Part shown: one piece after another, positions 14,501-21,517 of the stretch
Layout: each line of letters begins with the position of its first letter
Position numbering within the stretch: position 1 is the first letter of the stretch
DNA from: Cordylochernes scorpioides
Lineage: Eukaryota; Arthropoda; Arachnida; Pseudoscorpiones; Chernetidae
Direction: 5' to 3'
NCBI GenBank assembly: GCA_030710605.1
Contig: CP092882.1
Location: 23,136,446 to 23,200,445, forward strand
Length of the DNA: 64,000 nt
Position numbers and translations under genes: made by a program
Notes under the pieces: model-generated
Told to the model about the DNA's origin: nothing
The model's database searches: none
The model's input: only the letters and a program-made list of their open reading frames with translations

Positions 14501-17500
14501 ATGAATTATGTGTTATACACTAATGGACAATATTTAAGGAAGTGGAAAGTCTTTGATGTTGCTGGTTATCTTTTTTTTTTTTTTTAAGGAGACATAGGCA
14601 ATTTTTTTCACACTTGGTTATCTTGTGTGCTTTAAATAAAGGTCACTGTGTATCAAATAACTTTCAGGGTTATTGTCTGAATCCTGATATACATGCTAAA
14701 AGGTACAACTTCCTTAAGCTGTTGTTGTTTCTTATCCCCTTGTGCAAAGATTACACAAATTCCATGAGTCCATGCTCCTTTAGCTATTTTATGATAAGCA
14801 GTAGGCACTCCCAAAGACTTCCTCAAGTTTTGTCCATGAGTGTACATTTCGGCAACAGGGTTGTTACTGAAATGTAACGCCTAGTTTATTTATTAGAATG
14901 TTGTCCTGCTATCCTATATTTCTAATCTATAATCCTGACTGTACCATATCAATTTATATAAACCTTGTACTGCAATGGTGAAAATTTAAAAAAGGGAGGG
15001 CATGGCTCATCAGTGGTAAACTAGGAGAGAGTTTTGGCAGTTTAATCTTCTTGACCCCTCTGCTATTGTAATTGGCTGATTTTCTTATATAGAAAGGGTA
15101 CAATAAAAGTCACTGCTATTTAAAAAAAGTTTTTTTTTTTTTTTGCTTATTCCCAGTACACTTGGTACAAGCCATAATAATCATGGTGGGTAGAGGTTGA
15201 CGACTGCTTTTACTGTAAGTGCACCACATGTTTACACATGTGAAAAGCAGTTCGACTTTTGCACTTACAAATTTGCCAAAGCCCCGTTTGGTTACTTGCA
15301 CTCCCTGGTGGGGTTAAACTTTTGCAAGAATCGGGGGCCATTGGAGCATTTTTTTTTTTTAAACAGAAAAAATTGCCCAATGCGGTAATCGAACCCGGGT
15401 CGTAGCGGTCGAAAACCAACAATTTAGACCATCCTTCCACCGACTCCCTATATTTAAAAAGTATTTCAATAGTATAAAAATACCCCATAAACTAATAATG
15501 TCTTTTATTATTTCAATAACAATAAATTGAAGAAGATAAATTTGCAAAAAAATGTTCAGAATTGTTTCCTTTGGCTTCAATACAGTTACATAGCTGTATG
15601 TGAAGATTTCTGATGTTGTTTTCACACTCTTCCACCATTATCCCAGGCTCTCGTCAAAGCCATTTTCAATGAGTCCACAGAGATATAGTGTGTTCCTTAA
15701 GATTTTTTGGATTCACATAATACCCAATCTCTTCACCTTTCTGATTAATTATGGAGTTGGTCTCTCACAATGGAGATTGGGTATTTAGAGTGACATTGTA
15801 AGTGGTGCAACTGAAAGTTTCTGATGGCTTGCGCCATCTATCGAGAATAAATCTCAACTATTCATTGATTTTTAATTATTCCAGAATTGGCCAAATACCC
15901 ATTCTTGATTAACAGCCCGGAATGCGTACGTAGTTAGCTTTTCTTGATTAATCAGAATGGGTATTTGGCCATTTCTGGAATAATTAAAAATCAATGAATA
16001 GTTGAGATTTATTCTGATAGATGGCACAAGCCATCAGAAACTTTCAGTTACAAGATAAGGAGATGCCTTTTTATTAATTTATGAACCTTATCCCAGTACA
16101 ATGTCACATCTGTACTATGTTTCCACATTGTAAGTGGTGTTGGCAGAAATCCATCCAAGTGAAGGTGCTGAGAAACAGGAAGGTCTATCATCTCACCCTC
16201 ACTCCCCAGCCTTGGTCCGGACCTGGAATGTTGGGGTGAGTAACTCTTTTACCATTTGCTGGGTGGTTGTTCTTATAGGAAGCTTACAGCAAACAACTTT
16301 CTAGTATTTTTTTTTTCACTCTTATACCCTTGTCAAATGTTACTACAGTAGAACCTCCCTGTAAAGGACACCTAATTGCAGAGCCAAAGTGTCTTTTAAG
16401 GAGAGATGTCCTCTTACCGGAGGGTTGCTAAATAGTAAAAATGGTAATTTTGCAAATGAAAACTGTCCTTTGTGGAGAGGTGTCCACTAAAGGGAGGTTC
16501 TACTATATTTATTTTTTATTATCCCTAGTACACGTGGTACAGGCCTTGATAATCATGGTGGTAGCGACTGCTTTTACTGTAAGTGCACCATTTGTCTACA
16601 CATGTGAAAAGCAGTTTGACTTTTGCACTTAAAAATGTGCCAGAGCTCCATTTGGTTACTTGCACTCGCTGGTAGGGTTGGACTTTTGCAAGAATCGGGG
16701 GCCATTGGAGCATTTAAAAAAATATATTTATCAGAAAAAGTGCCCAATGTGAGATTAGATCCCGGGTTGTAGAGGTCGAAAACTAATGGTTTAGACCACC
16801 CTTCCACCGACCCCCAGCCATTCCACCTTCCCTTACACCTGATATTTCTTAAATGATTGCTTTACTCTGGTGAAAAAGAGTAGCAAGTATCCATTGAACC
16901 ATTCATTTTTTAATCAATATTGTAACAAAGTATTTATTATTTTATTAGCAGAGTATTATTCTTTATGTTTATATTTTGCTTTACTCTGTACACTTCACTC
17001 TTTTGCTTATCTTTTGTTTATCATTCATAGTTTGTTCTTGCCTTAAATAAATTGTCTCATCCCAAAGCTTATCTTCCTTAATTTTCCATGCGGCAATATA
17101 ATTATTGTGTATTGACAACAGAGTATTGTTGTCATTGACTTGTAGTTATTTATCATCATCATACAAGTGTACATAAGCGATACCAAATAAAGAACTATCA
17201 TCTTGTGTTACCAACTTGCCTCTCCTAGATCTACATGCCATCGGGGATATAACAATATGATTTTACATTGTATTCTGGGGGTCGGTGGAAGGCTGGTTAA
17301 ACCGTTTGGTTTTCGACCACTACGACCCGGGTTCGATTCCCGCATTGGACACTTTTCTGTTTAAAAAATAAATAAATGCTCCAATGGCCCCCGATTCTTG
17401 CAAAAGTCCAACCCCACCAGCGAGTGCAAGTAACCAAACTGGGCTCTGGCACATTTGTAAGTGCAAAGTCAAACTGCTTGTCACATGTATAGACATGTGG

Positions 17501-18629
17501 TGCGCTTACAGTAAAAGCAGTCGCCAACTACCCACCATGATTATCATGGCCTGTACCACGTGTACTAAGGATAAGCAAAAAAAAAATATATATATATTGT
17601 ATTCTGGCCTGGAAATTACTTCCCTAGCTTAAATCACCTTTTTTGGCAGATTCAATCGATTGCATAACTCCTTGTAAAATGTTAGTAAAATCAAAGTCAC
17701 CCCTGTACTGATGAGGGCCATAACCCGAAACCATTGTATACAGGTTGATTGCTTTTGTCTGAATTTGCCAAAACTGGTGTTGAGGCTCTTTACTTATTAC
17801 CACGGGGGGTCGGTGGAAGGCTGGTTAAACCGTTTGGTTTCGACCACTACGACCCGGGTTCGATTCCCGCATTGGACACTTTTTATGTTTAAAAAAAAAA
17901 AAATGCTCCAATGGCCCCCCGATTCTTGCAAAAGTCCAACCCCACCAGCGAGTGCAAGTAACCAAACGGGGCTCTGGCACATTTGTAAGTGCAAAGTCGA
18001 ACTGCTTTCACATGTGTAGACATGGGGTGTACTTACAGTAAAAAGCAGTCGCTAACTACCCACCATGATTATCATGGTGTGTACTAGGGATAAGCAAAAA
18101 AAAAAACTTATTACCACTAATACATTTTTGACCGCTACGACCTGGCATCGAATCCCGCATTAGGCACTTTTTCCTAATTAAAAAAATGCTCCAATGGCCC
18201 CCAAGTCTTTCAAAAGTCCAACCCCACCAGTTAATGTAAGTAATCAAATAGGACTCTGGCACACTTGTAAGTGCAAAAGTCAAAACTGCTTTTCACATAT
18301 ATGAACATGTAGTGCACTTGGTAAAATCAGTTGCAAACTACTACCCACCATGATAATCATGGCCTGTACCATGTGTACTAGGGATAATTTAAAAAGTAAA
18401 AATGTTTTTGGTGCATATATATATAAAGATTTCATTCATAAAATGTGGACGTTTTCTGTGTGCTATTTAAGGAAATCTTAAGGAATCCTAAACTAAAAAA
18501 AAAAAAGTTTATTTTTACCAGACGGGAATCCCAAATGTTTGCTACATAGTTTTAACAGAAATAGTTGATTTCTTACATTAGAATGTTGTGGTTTTCAGAT
18601 GTCTCCTGGTGCCCAAGGTCACAGAGTGA
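2466..18629 (+). CDS. PSMD9: PSMD9, 26S proteasome regulatory-particle assembly chaperone (six exons)
   Basis: CDS = join(2466-2582, 4912-5014, 12479-12645, 14290-14391, 16147-16235, 18599-18629), 202 residues. All introns are GT-AG and the phases agree throughout. The protein starts with an acidic coiled-coil-like helix (about residues 8-39). Next comes the family block GMSGNLVDEEGYPRSDIDIY with RHKIN-C-LQND (about 43-78), then a PDZ-like domain with DSPAFLANLRVGDEIVKFGS (about 123-142), and a C-terminus MLGCLLVP. PSMD9 (yeast Nas2, p27) binds the ATPase Rpt5 and helps build the 19S base, leaving before completion. The start ATG at 2466 is preferred over the longer frame from 2313, whose extra residues are hydrophobic, AT-rich and lack homology. 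The protein is slightly shorter than the human one (223). Large introns are filled with repeats. Confidence 0.93.
3576..4031 (-). pseudogene. Non-LTR retrotransposon ORF1 fragment (zinc knuckles)
   Basis: A 151-residue frame. Residues about 60-150 hold CCHC-type knuckles: CYHCCGYGHNADRC (C-x2-C-x4-H-x4-C), then CFHCASGDHQ and CTNCSAKG. The preceding region (TAFIELDLASFKAIGRCSK) resembles the RNA-binding part of ORF1/gag proteins of I/Jockey-type elements. The family role is to bind element RNA into a particle. GC content is clearly above the flanks, a sign of a relatively recent insertion. No endonuclease or RT follows, so it is a fragment inside intron 1 of PSMD9. Confidence 0.65.
4247..4507 (-). 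pseudogene. Non-LTR retrotransposon C-terminal tail fragment
   Basis: An 86-residue frame with ALVRLRSGYKTLKFQNGQKT, then a Cys and ASPEHIM. This is the pattern of the C-terminal zinc-knuckle tail after the RNase H region in arthropod non-LTR elements. Two of the knuckle cysteines appear lost. It is 5'-truncated. Confidence 0.5.
4585..4636 (+). ncRNA. Hammerhead-ribozyme-like motif in P1
   Basis: Core CTGAAGA (4596-4602), one extra T, a 7-bp stem II (4604-4610 with 4615-4621) closed by loop ACGC, then GAAA (4622-4625), CGT and the expected cleavage base C at 4629. Stem I can form from TGT/ACA next to the core plus AGTA/TACT beyond an internal loop. Stem III is minimal (AC/GT without a loop), as reported for Penelope-like-element ribozymes. 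The extra base before stem II is non-canonical. Confidence 0.45.
4912..5014 (+). CDS. PSMD9: PSMD9 exon 2
   Basis: Acceptor TTACACAG, donor GTAAGT, ends in phase 1. It encodes the most conserved PSMD9 signature, EEGYPRSDIDIYLVR, then RHKIN. Confidence 0.93.
5398..5557. mobile_element. Tigger/pogo-like MITE (CAGTAGAACCTCC family)
   Basis: 160 bp, starts CAGTAGAACCTCCCTGTAAA and ends with GGGAGGTTCTACTG, flanked by TA on both sides. The interior is near-palindromic (CTAATTGCAGAGCCAAAGT). Non-autonomous. Confidence 0.7.
5725..6107 (-). mobile_element. 5'-truncated non-LTR element 3' end with 16-bp target duplication
   Basis: The insertion (5741-6091) is bounded by perfect direct repeats TTCCACCCTTCAGTGT at 5725-5740 and 6092-6107. 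On the minus strand it ends in GATTGAGTGGAGATAAGAAA followed by a short AGA repeat, as expected for target-primed insertion. Copies of the same tail lie at about 13641, 18980 and 24180. A short coding remnant (KNLGSAGPADSTL before a stop) is shared between copies and may be the C-terminus of the element protein. Confidence 0.75.
6318..6500 (+). repeat. One end of a Tigger-like element (CAGTATAACCTTG)
   Basis: The ACAGTATAACCTTGTTAATT end resembles the reverse complement of the end at 37920-37933 and a copy starting near 44546. Only one terminus is recognisable here. Confidence 0.4.
6747..7997. mobile_element. Tigger/pogo-like non-autonomous element, 1.25 kb
   Basis: Termini CAGTAAAACCCCGCTAATAC and AGAGGGGTTTTACTG are inverted repeats flanked by TA. 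The interior has several sub-terminal ATAACGAAC motifs and no transposase frame I can recognise, so it is probably an internally deleted or long decayed copy. Confidence 0.65.
8120..8552 (-). pseudogene. piggyBac transposase C-terminal fragment
   Basis: An 81-residue frame with YTLNMGGMDVADHFCTTYKF, then RKTVKWWRIFFFW and VNSYI. This is the conserved block around the last catalytic Asp of piggyBac DDE transposases (typically YNxxMGGVDxxD ... WW ... NAY). The similarity continues past the stop at 8307 towards 8120. No ends or TTAA duplication could be assigned. It lies in PSMD9 intron 2. Confidence 0.7.
8715..8885. repeat. Palindromic element P1 copy
   Basis: The arms around TTACTGAAATGTCACAC and its complement meet near 8810. 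The outer part matches other P1 copies (TTTGGATGTGGTCTTGTTAC). Confidence 0.5.
8958..9387. other. Gene-free stretch before gap, with CA-rich microsatellite
   Basis: CA/CATA microsatellite at about 8975-8998, then unassigned AT-rich DNA. The 16-mer GGTACTAGGTCACTCA occurs here (8959) and again just after the gap (9502), so the gap may sit in a duplicated stretch. Confidence 0.5.
9388..9487. other. Assembly gap (100 N)
   Basis: Exactly 100 N characters, the usual placeholder for a gap of unknown size. It lies in PSMD9 intron 2. Confidence 0.99.
9605..9805. repeat. Palindromic element P1 copy
   Basis: Near-complete foldback. The left arm ACACAAGGTAATAAGACC and right arm GGTCTTATTACCTTGTGT flank TTTCAGTAACAG/CTGTTACTGAAA. 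On the minus strand the hammerhead-like core reads ATGAAGA, that is, with its first base changed. Confidence 0.6.
10030..10330 (-). pseudogene. Non-LTR retrotransposon C-terminal tail, truncated
   Basis: An 89-residue frame with ISRLKSGHLQTMTFQNGCKV, then CIKCQPATPNYIIDC: the C-x2-C-x-H/N-x-C style tail of arthropod non-LTR polyproteins. The 3' end joins the same GATTGAGTGGAGA(A)AAGAAAGAAGA tail as at 5741. Closely related copies are at 20150-20560 (plus) and 50770-51315 (plus). Confidence 0.65.
10541..10835 (-). repeat. tRNA-derived SINE-C
   Basis: The minus-strand head AGTCGGTGAATGAGAGGGTA with a later box B-like GGATTGAATCC is tRNA-like. The tail contains TTGCTCTTTTTGAGCGGTAC. A second copy lies at 27723-27880 (plus). 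Confidence 0.5.
10831..11050. mobile_element. Tc1/mariner-type MITE (ACACTCATGGGCAAAACTT)
   Basis: Inverted ends ACACTCATGGGCAAAACTTA and TTTTGTCCATGAGTGT. Related copies lie at 14517-14848 and 27350-27542. No coding capacity. Confidence 0.55.
11243..11544. mobile_element. MITE (CAGTCAAACCTTGCTATAAC type) with SINE-A fragment inside
   Basis: Ends AGTGAAGCCTCGTTATATAAC and GTTATAGCAAGGTTTGACTG. Between them, at about 11337-11476, is a minus-strand SINE-A fragment, so the SINE inserted into the MITE. Confidence 0.5.
11746..11869. mobile_element. MITE-N (CAGTTAAACCTGTCTATAGC), short copy
   Basis: Perfect-looking inverted ends flanked by TA. The same family is at 25714-26090 (with a nested insertion) and 51494-51654. 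Confidence 0.7.
11950..12237 (+). repeat. tRNA-derived SINE-A copy 1
   Basis: Head with GGTCTAAACC...TTTTCAACCGCTACAACC, body GCTCCAATGGCCCCTGATTC and end CCATGTGTACTAGGAATAA. Box B region altered. See the copy at 17278 for the family description. Confidence 0.7.
12479..12645 (+). CDS. PSMD9: PSMD9 exon 3
   Basis: The acceptor is at 12477-12478 (TTGAAG); the first two bases complete a Cys codon, giving C-LQND as in other PSMD9 proteins. The exon runs through an Ala/Glu-rich linker into the start of the PDZ domain (DRDSPAFLA). Donor GTGAGT, phase 0. Confidence 0.92.
13055..13229. mobile_element. Tigger/pogo-like MITE (CAGTAGAACCTCC family)
   Basis: 175 bp with TA flanks, in the opposite orientation to the copy at 5398. 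Confidence 0.7.
13631..13964 (-). mobile_element. 5'-truncated non-LTR element 3' end
   Basis: Same family as 5741-6091. Direct repeats TTAAATTTCTT at 13631-13641 and about 13954-13964 look like the target duplication. Confidence 0.65.
14045..14210. repeat. Palindromic element P1 copy
   Basis: Foldback with arms AATAAGACCTAATCCAAA and TTTGGATTAGGTCTTATT around GTTTCAGTAACAACGCTGTT. Confidence 0.6.
14290..14391 (+). CDS. PSMD9: PSMD9 exon 4
   Basis: Encodes the PDZ core NLRVGDEIVKFGSVN through VVQNSVG. Acceptor TGTGTAG, donor GTAAGT, phase 0 at both ends. Confidence 0.92.
14517..14848. mobile_element. Tc1/mariner-type MITE with an inserted non-LTR tail
   Basis: Ends ACACTAATGGACAATATTTA and GTTTTGTCCATGAGTGT. 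At about 14727-14825 lies a minus-strand tail of non-LTR family 2 (TTGTTTCTTATCCCCTTGTG end), absent from the copy at 10831. Confidence 0.5.
15134..15449 (-). repeat. tRNA-derived SINE-A copy 2
   Basis: Full-length minus copy from tRNA-like head (CCGGGTTCGATTACCGC) to GGAATAAGCAAAA tail, in PSMD9 intron 4. Confidence 0.8.
15798..16055. repeat. Palindromic element P2 (long foldback)
   Basis: Two arms of about 105 bases (15810-15911 and 15945-16049) are nearly perfect inverted complements, separated by about 33 bases. The spacer keeps, on the minus strand, a broken hammerhead-like piece (CCGGGCTGTT). Related P2 sequences lie at 24850-25400, 26100-26480, 31320-31790, 61505-61990 and 63265-63460. 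Confidence 0.7.
16147..16235 (+). CDS. PSMD9: PSMD9 exon 5
   Basis: Encodes the end of the PDZ domain (KSIQVKVLRN, then HLTLTPQPW). Acceptor TTGGCAG, donor GTGAGT, ends in phase 2 within a Gly codon. Confidence 0.92.
16346..16506. mobile_element. Tigger/pogo-like MITE (CAGTAGAACCTCC family)
   Basis: Same family and orientation as 5398. The right end has drifted to TTCTACTATA. Confidence 0.65.
16507..16815 (-). repeat. tRNA-derived SINE-A copy 3
   Basis: Minus-strand copy directly abutting the MITE end at 16506, in PSMD9 intron 5. Confidence 0.75.
17278..17585 (+). repeat. tRNA-derived SINE-A copy 4 (family reference)
   Basis: The head GTCGGTGGAAGGCTGGTTAA is followed by ACCCGGGTTCGATTCCCGC, which contains a good RNA polymerase III B box (GGTTCGATTCC). 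The body (AATGGCCCCCGATTCTTGCA, CAAGTAACCAAAC, ACCCACCATGATTATCATGG) is not tRNA-like. The end is TACTAAGGATAAGC plus an A tract. About 300 bp; 15 copies recognised in this window, both orientations. Confidence 0.85.
17702..17744 (+). ncRNA. Canonical type I hammerhead ribozyme motif
   Basis: Order of parts: CCTGTA (17702-17707), CTGATGA core (17708-17714), stem II GGG/CCC with loop CCATAA (17715-17726), GAAA (17727-17730), stem III AC/GT with loop CATT (to 17737), cleavage base A at 17738, then TACAGG (17739-17744). The last six bases pair perfectly with the first six as stem I. Every conserved core base of the hammerhead (C3 U4 G5 A6 N7 G8 A9, G12 A13 A14, A15.1-U16.1, H17) is present. Very short stem III is typical of motifs in Penelope-like and small retrozyme-type elements. 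It lies in PSMD9 intron 5 between two SINE-A copies. Confidence 0.7.
17804..18105 (+). repeat. tRNA-derived SINE-A copy 5 with target duplication
   Basis: Flanked by a 12-bp direct repeat ACTTATTACCAC at 17792-17803 and 18106-18117, showing retroposition. The B box GGTTCGATTCC is intact. Confidence 0.88.
18128..18388 (+). repeat. tRNA-derived SINE-A copy 6 (5'-truncated)
   Basis: Begins within the head (GACCGCTACGACCTGG) and ends TGTGTACTAGGGATAA. Copy 5 inserted immediately next to it. Confidence 0.75.
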
Positions 18630-18897
18630 TGTCGTTCGTACCTATCCACCCTCCTCCTCCCTTTTGTTGTGTTGCCGTATTATCTATTGTCCATTGTTGT
18701 AGATAAGTGGTCGATCAAAATGTATATTTTACTTTTTTGTCTGAAAAAATGTATTTAAAGTGAATTTTTTTTTTAAACAAAATTGTCTCTTCATCCTTCT
18801 TGTCAATCCTGTGTCAATTTTTGGATACCACCAAGCTGCTGCTGTTAGCTTGGATGAATGGCTGTTCCCCCCTCCCCTCCCCTGTCTTGTAAATAAA
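18599..18897 (+). CDS. PSMD9: PSMD9 exon 6, stop codon and 3' UTR
   Basis: After the acceptor TTTTCAG the coding end CLLVPKVTE stops with TGA at 18627-18629. The 3' UTR runs to a poly(A) signal AATAAA at 18892-18897. The end follows the conserved GxLG-C motif of the family C-terminus. Confidence 0.85.
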
Positions 18898-18979
18898 GTG
18901 ATGATATGCAAGTCAAGCTTGTTTTTCCTTATTTACATGTTTATCAACACATTGTAGAGCCTTCATAATTGATTTTAAG

Positions 18980-19135
18980 ATTCTTCGTCTTTCTTATTGC
19001 CACTCAATCATATCAGAGTATCAAGCTTGTTTGACAACCATCATGACTGGGTGAAGTAGAATGTGTCTGCCTTTGTCATTAAGACTTAGCACTACTCAGT
19101 GGCAGGCCGCCTCTGACATGAGGAACAGACACTCG
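18980..19135 (-). repeat. Non-LTR 3' tail fragment
   Basis: Same tail as 5741-6091 but rearranged and short. Confidence 0.55.
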
Positions 19136-19395
19136 CCGGCAGCCAACGGGCACGCGCCGCCGTCAGATCGCCCGCGTTCTAGAGGGCGCTGCTCGTGAGC
19201 TAAGTAGAATAATTTGAATATATAGTTTTAATAATTGATTTATATATTTTTTAAATAGCCTATCGTCATCCCCGTTATTTTTTACCTATGTATGGAAATT
19301 TTGGTTTGAATTAGTGAACTACTGCGAATTTGTATACAGGTCATACAAACCAACAGACAGACAAACATACAAACATTCATTTTTATATATATAGA
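19136..19395 (-). mobile_element. Helitron 5' end fragment
   Basis: On the minus strand it starts TCTATATATATAAAAATGAA after a flanking A, then runs of TGTATGTTTGTC, the usual look of an arthropod Helitron 5' end. No CTAG hairpin end was found, so it is truncated. Confidence 0.5.
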
Positions 19396-19524
19396 TATAT
19401 GAAAAAACAATAGAAAAAAAATAAAAGATAAGTGGGTCAGGTGTTGATATTTAAAATAAAGAAGGCATCTCCTGACCACAATATTATAATTCAGAATTCA
19501 ATATATAAGATATATATATAAATC

Positions 19525-19950
19525 TGTATTATTACCTTCAAGCAAAAGTACTGAATGGGAAAAATACCACAGAATGTAAGTAAATAGTACTGTTATCAGA
19601 TATTTACACATTGTATTTTTCGCTGATCCTCACTTTTGATTCTAAGAATAATCATCTGTGTTTCTCAGAAAACTATCTTCTTCTTATCTGCATCTTGTTT
19701 AAACACTTGATAACAGAAAATATTTAAAACATGCTGTGGTAAAATTTCTCATTCAGTACTTTTGTCTGAAGATGGTAACAATGCTAATCCTTTCAATTTC
19801 GGAATCATAAGCTTCTGTATTCATTTTTATAGAGCAGAAATTAACTTTTTGATTTAAGACGAATAATCCTTTCAATGGAATTGGTAACAATGCTGTTACT
19901 GAAATGTCACACACTATTTATTTGGATTTGGTCTTATTACCTTGAGTTTA
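19525..19950. repeat. Palindromic element P1 copy (rearranged)
   Basis: Contains GCAAAAGTACTGAATGGGAA on the left and TTTTGTCTGAAGATGGTAAC on the right. The second half is disrupted near 19790-19890. Confidence 0.5.
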
Positions 19951-20149
19951 TAACAGTATCAAATACTTAAACCATTCTGTGGTATGTTTTGATGGTAAGA
20001 TAACAATGTTACCCAAAAATGCCATACATTGGTTTGGTCTTGTAACCTATAATCCCATTTACACACCTCAGTAACTGAACTAGCCAGCTAAATATCAGCT
20101 CGGTGTTATCTGAAGAAACTATTGTAGACATATTTAATAAGGTCCAGAG

Positions 20150-20560
20150 TCTCTGGTAAAGTCTGGAGCTCTTGGCCACCCTGAGGCTAGAAAATCTATC
20201 ACCCAACTAGACGAAAGAGACCCCCTCCGTACCATCAAGACCCAATTCCTGCAGGAATGGAAATCTAATGCTTGCACATGACTGGTACAGAGCAGGAGGG
20301 ACATGCACCAGTTCTGTCCTTCCAAGGGAATAACAGTCTTGATTCCAGACTTAAGTCTGGTCATCTACGGACAATGACTTTCCAGAATGGTTGCAAGGTT
20401 TTCCCACTATGTACCAAGTGCAATTCTCAACCTGCAACCCCAAACTACATCATTAACTGTATTGGCTCATCCATTGAGATGTGTGTGAGCTCTACTCATC
20501 CCCAGCAGACACCATCAACAAGCTTGATACCCTAATATGATTGAGTGGAGATAAGAAAGA
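20150..20560 (+). pseudogene. Non-LTR retrotransposon C-terminal tail, truncated
   Basis: Frame with [20 protein letters not shown] then CTKCNSQPATPNYIINC, closely matching 10056-10325. The 3' end GATACCCTAATATGATTGAG then AAGAAAGA is the family terminus. Confidence 0.65.
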
Positions 20561-20994
20561 GGAAAAAGGCCCAACTATACCAATTAACTTGAGATGTTAT
20601 AAGAGGATATTCATGTACAAAAAGAAACCCACCTCTCTCTTTAAAAATACATCAAAATGATATACTTCATCTTGTCTAAAATCCACATATAGCTAACTCC
20701 TCCATAAAGAGTTCATAAATTATAGCTGCTCCATCTCCGGTCATGGTATTGATCATCATCATTAACTTAACCCCCCCCCTCTAGTGCTGAGAATTATATT
20801 TTTTAATGCTACTTCTCTTTTTTAAATACAGTAATCTTCCATAAAAGACTGTCCAAAAAACACAGCAACCCCTGCTCTCAAGAAGACAGTCTCTCATTGG
20901 ACTCAGTCAGATAAGTTCTGATTGATTCTTTCAAACCAAACCTAGTAGGTATTTTACTTTATTTTTTATGATCCCATTGTATAATTGTACAAGG

Positions 20995-21150
20995 ACATCG
21001 AGATACAAGAAAATAAGATCTAATCCAAATAATTTATTAATGTGTGACGTTTCGGCAACAGCATTGTCACACATTAATAAATTATATGGATTAGGTCTTA
21101 TTTTCTTGTATTATTTATAATCTATAATCCAAATTGTGCTTTATCAAGGT
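20995..21150. repeat. Palindromic element P1 copy
   Basis: Short foldback with AAATAAGATCTAATCCAAAT and its complement around GACGTTTCGGCAACAGCATT. Confidence 0.55.
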
Positions 21151-21517
21151 CATGGAGACTATATTCATTGATCAAATTCACAATCTTGGTAGGGTTGGGG
21201 TCCTGTCTTGAGGCTCCCATACATTCCAAGAGGTGGTCTGGTGAGACATCTTTGGTCATGTAGATGGTGCATTGTGGGATTTAGTTCAGATACCTATGAT
21301 GGGATGACAACTCCTGTCTTTTTGTTTGGGTGTTTCTTTTTTGTGTGCTTTTGAAAAGGTCAAAATCAAGGTCTAAGTTGGGTATTGCTTATTTTACTTT
21401 ATTATTTAGGTAACCTCTAGATTAGTTTAATAAGTAAACATTCTATAGAAAACACCATTTTGTAGGTTGGCTTTATAATAGAGTTTAAAATGATTTACTT
21501 CAATGTTTTTTATACTA

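Noticed and set aside
15197-15488. Several small frames in this and other SINE-A copies (for example [16 protein letters not shown])
   Set aside because: The same frames recur in every SINE-A copy in different states of decay; they are chance frames in a tRNA-derived repeat.
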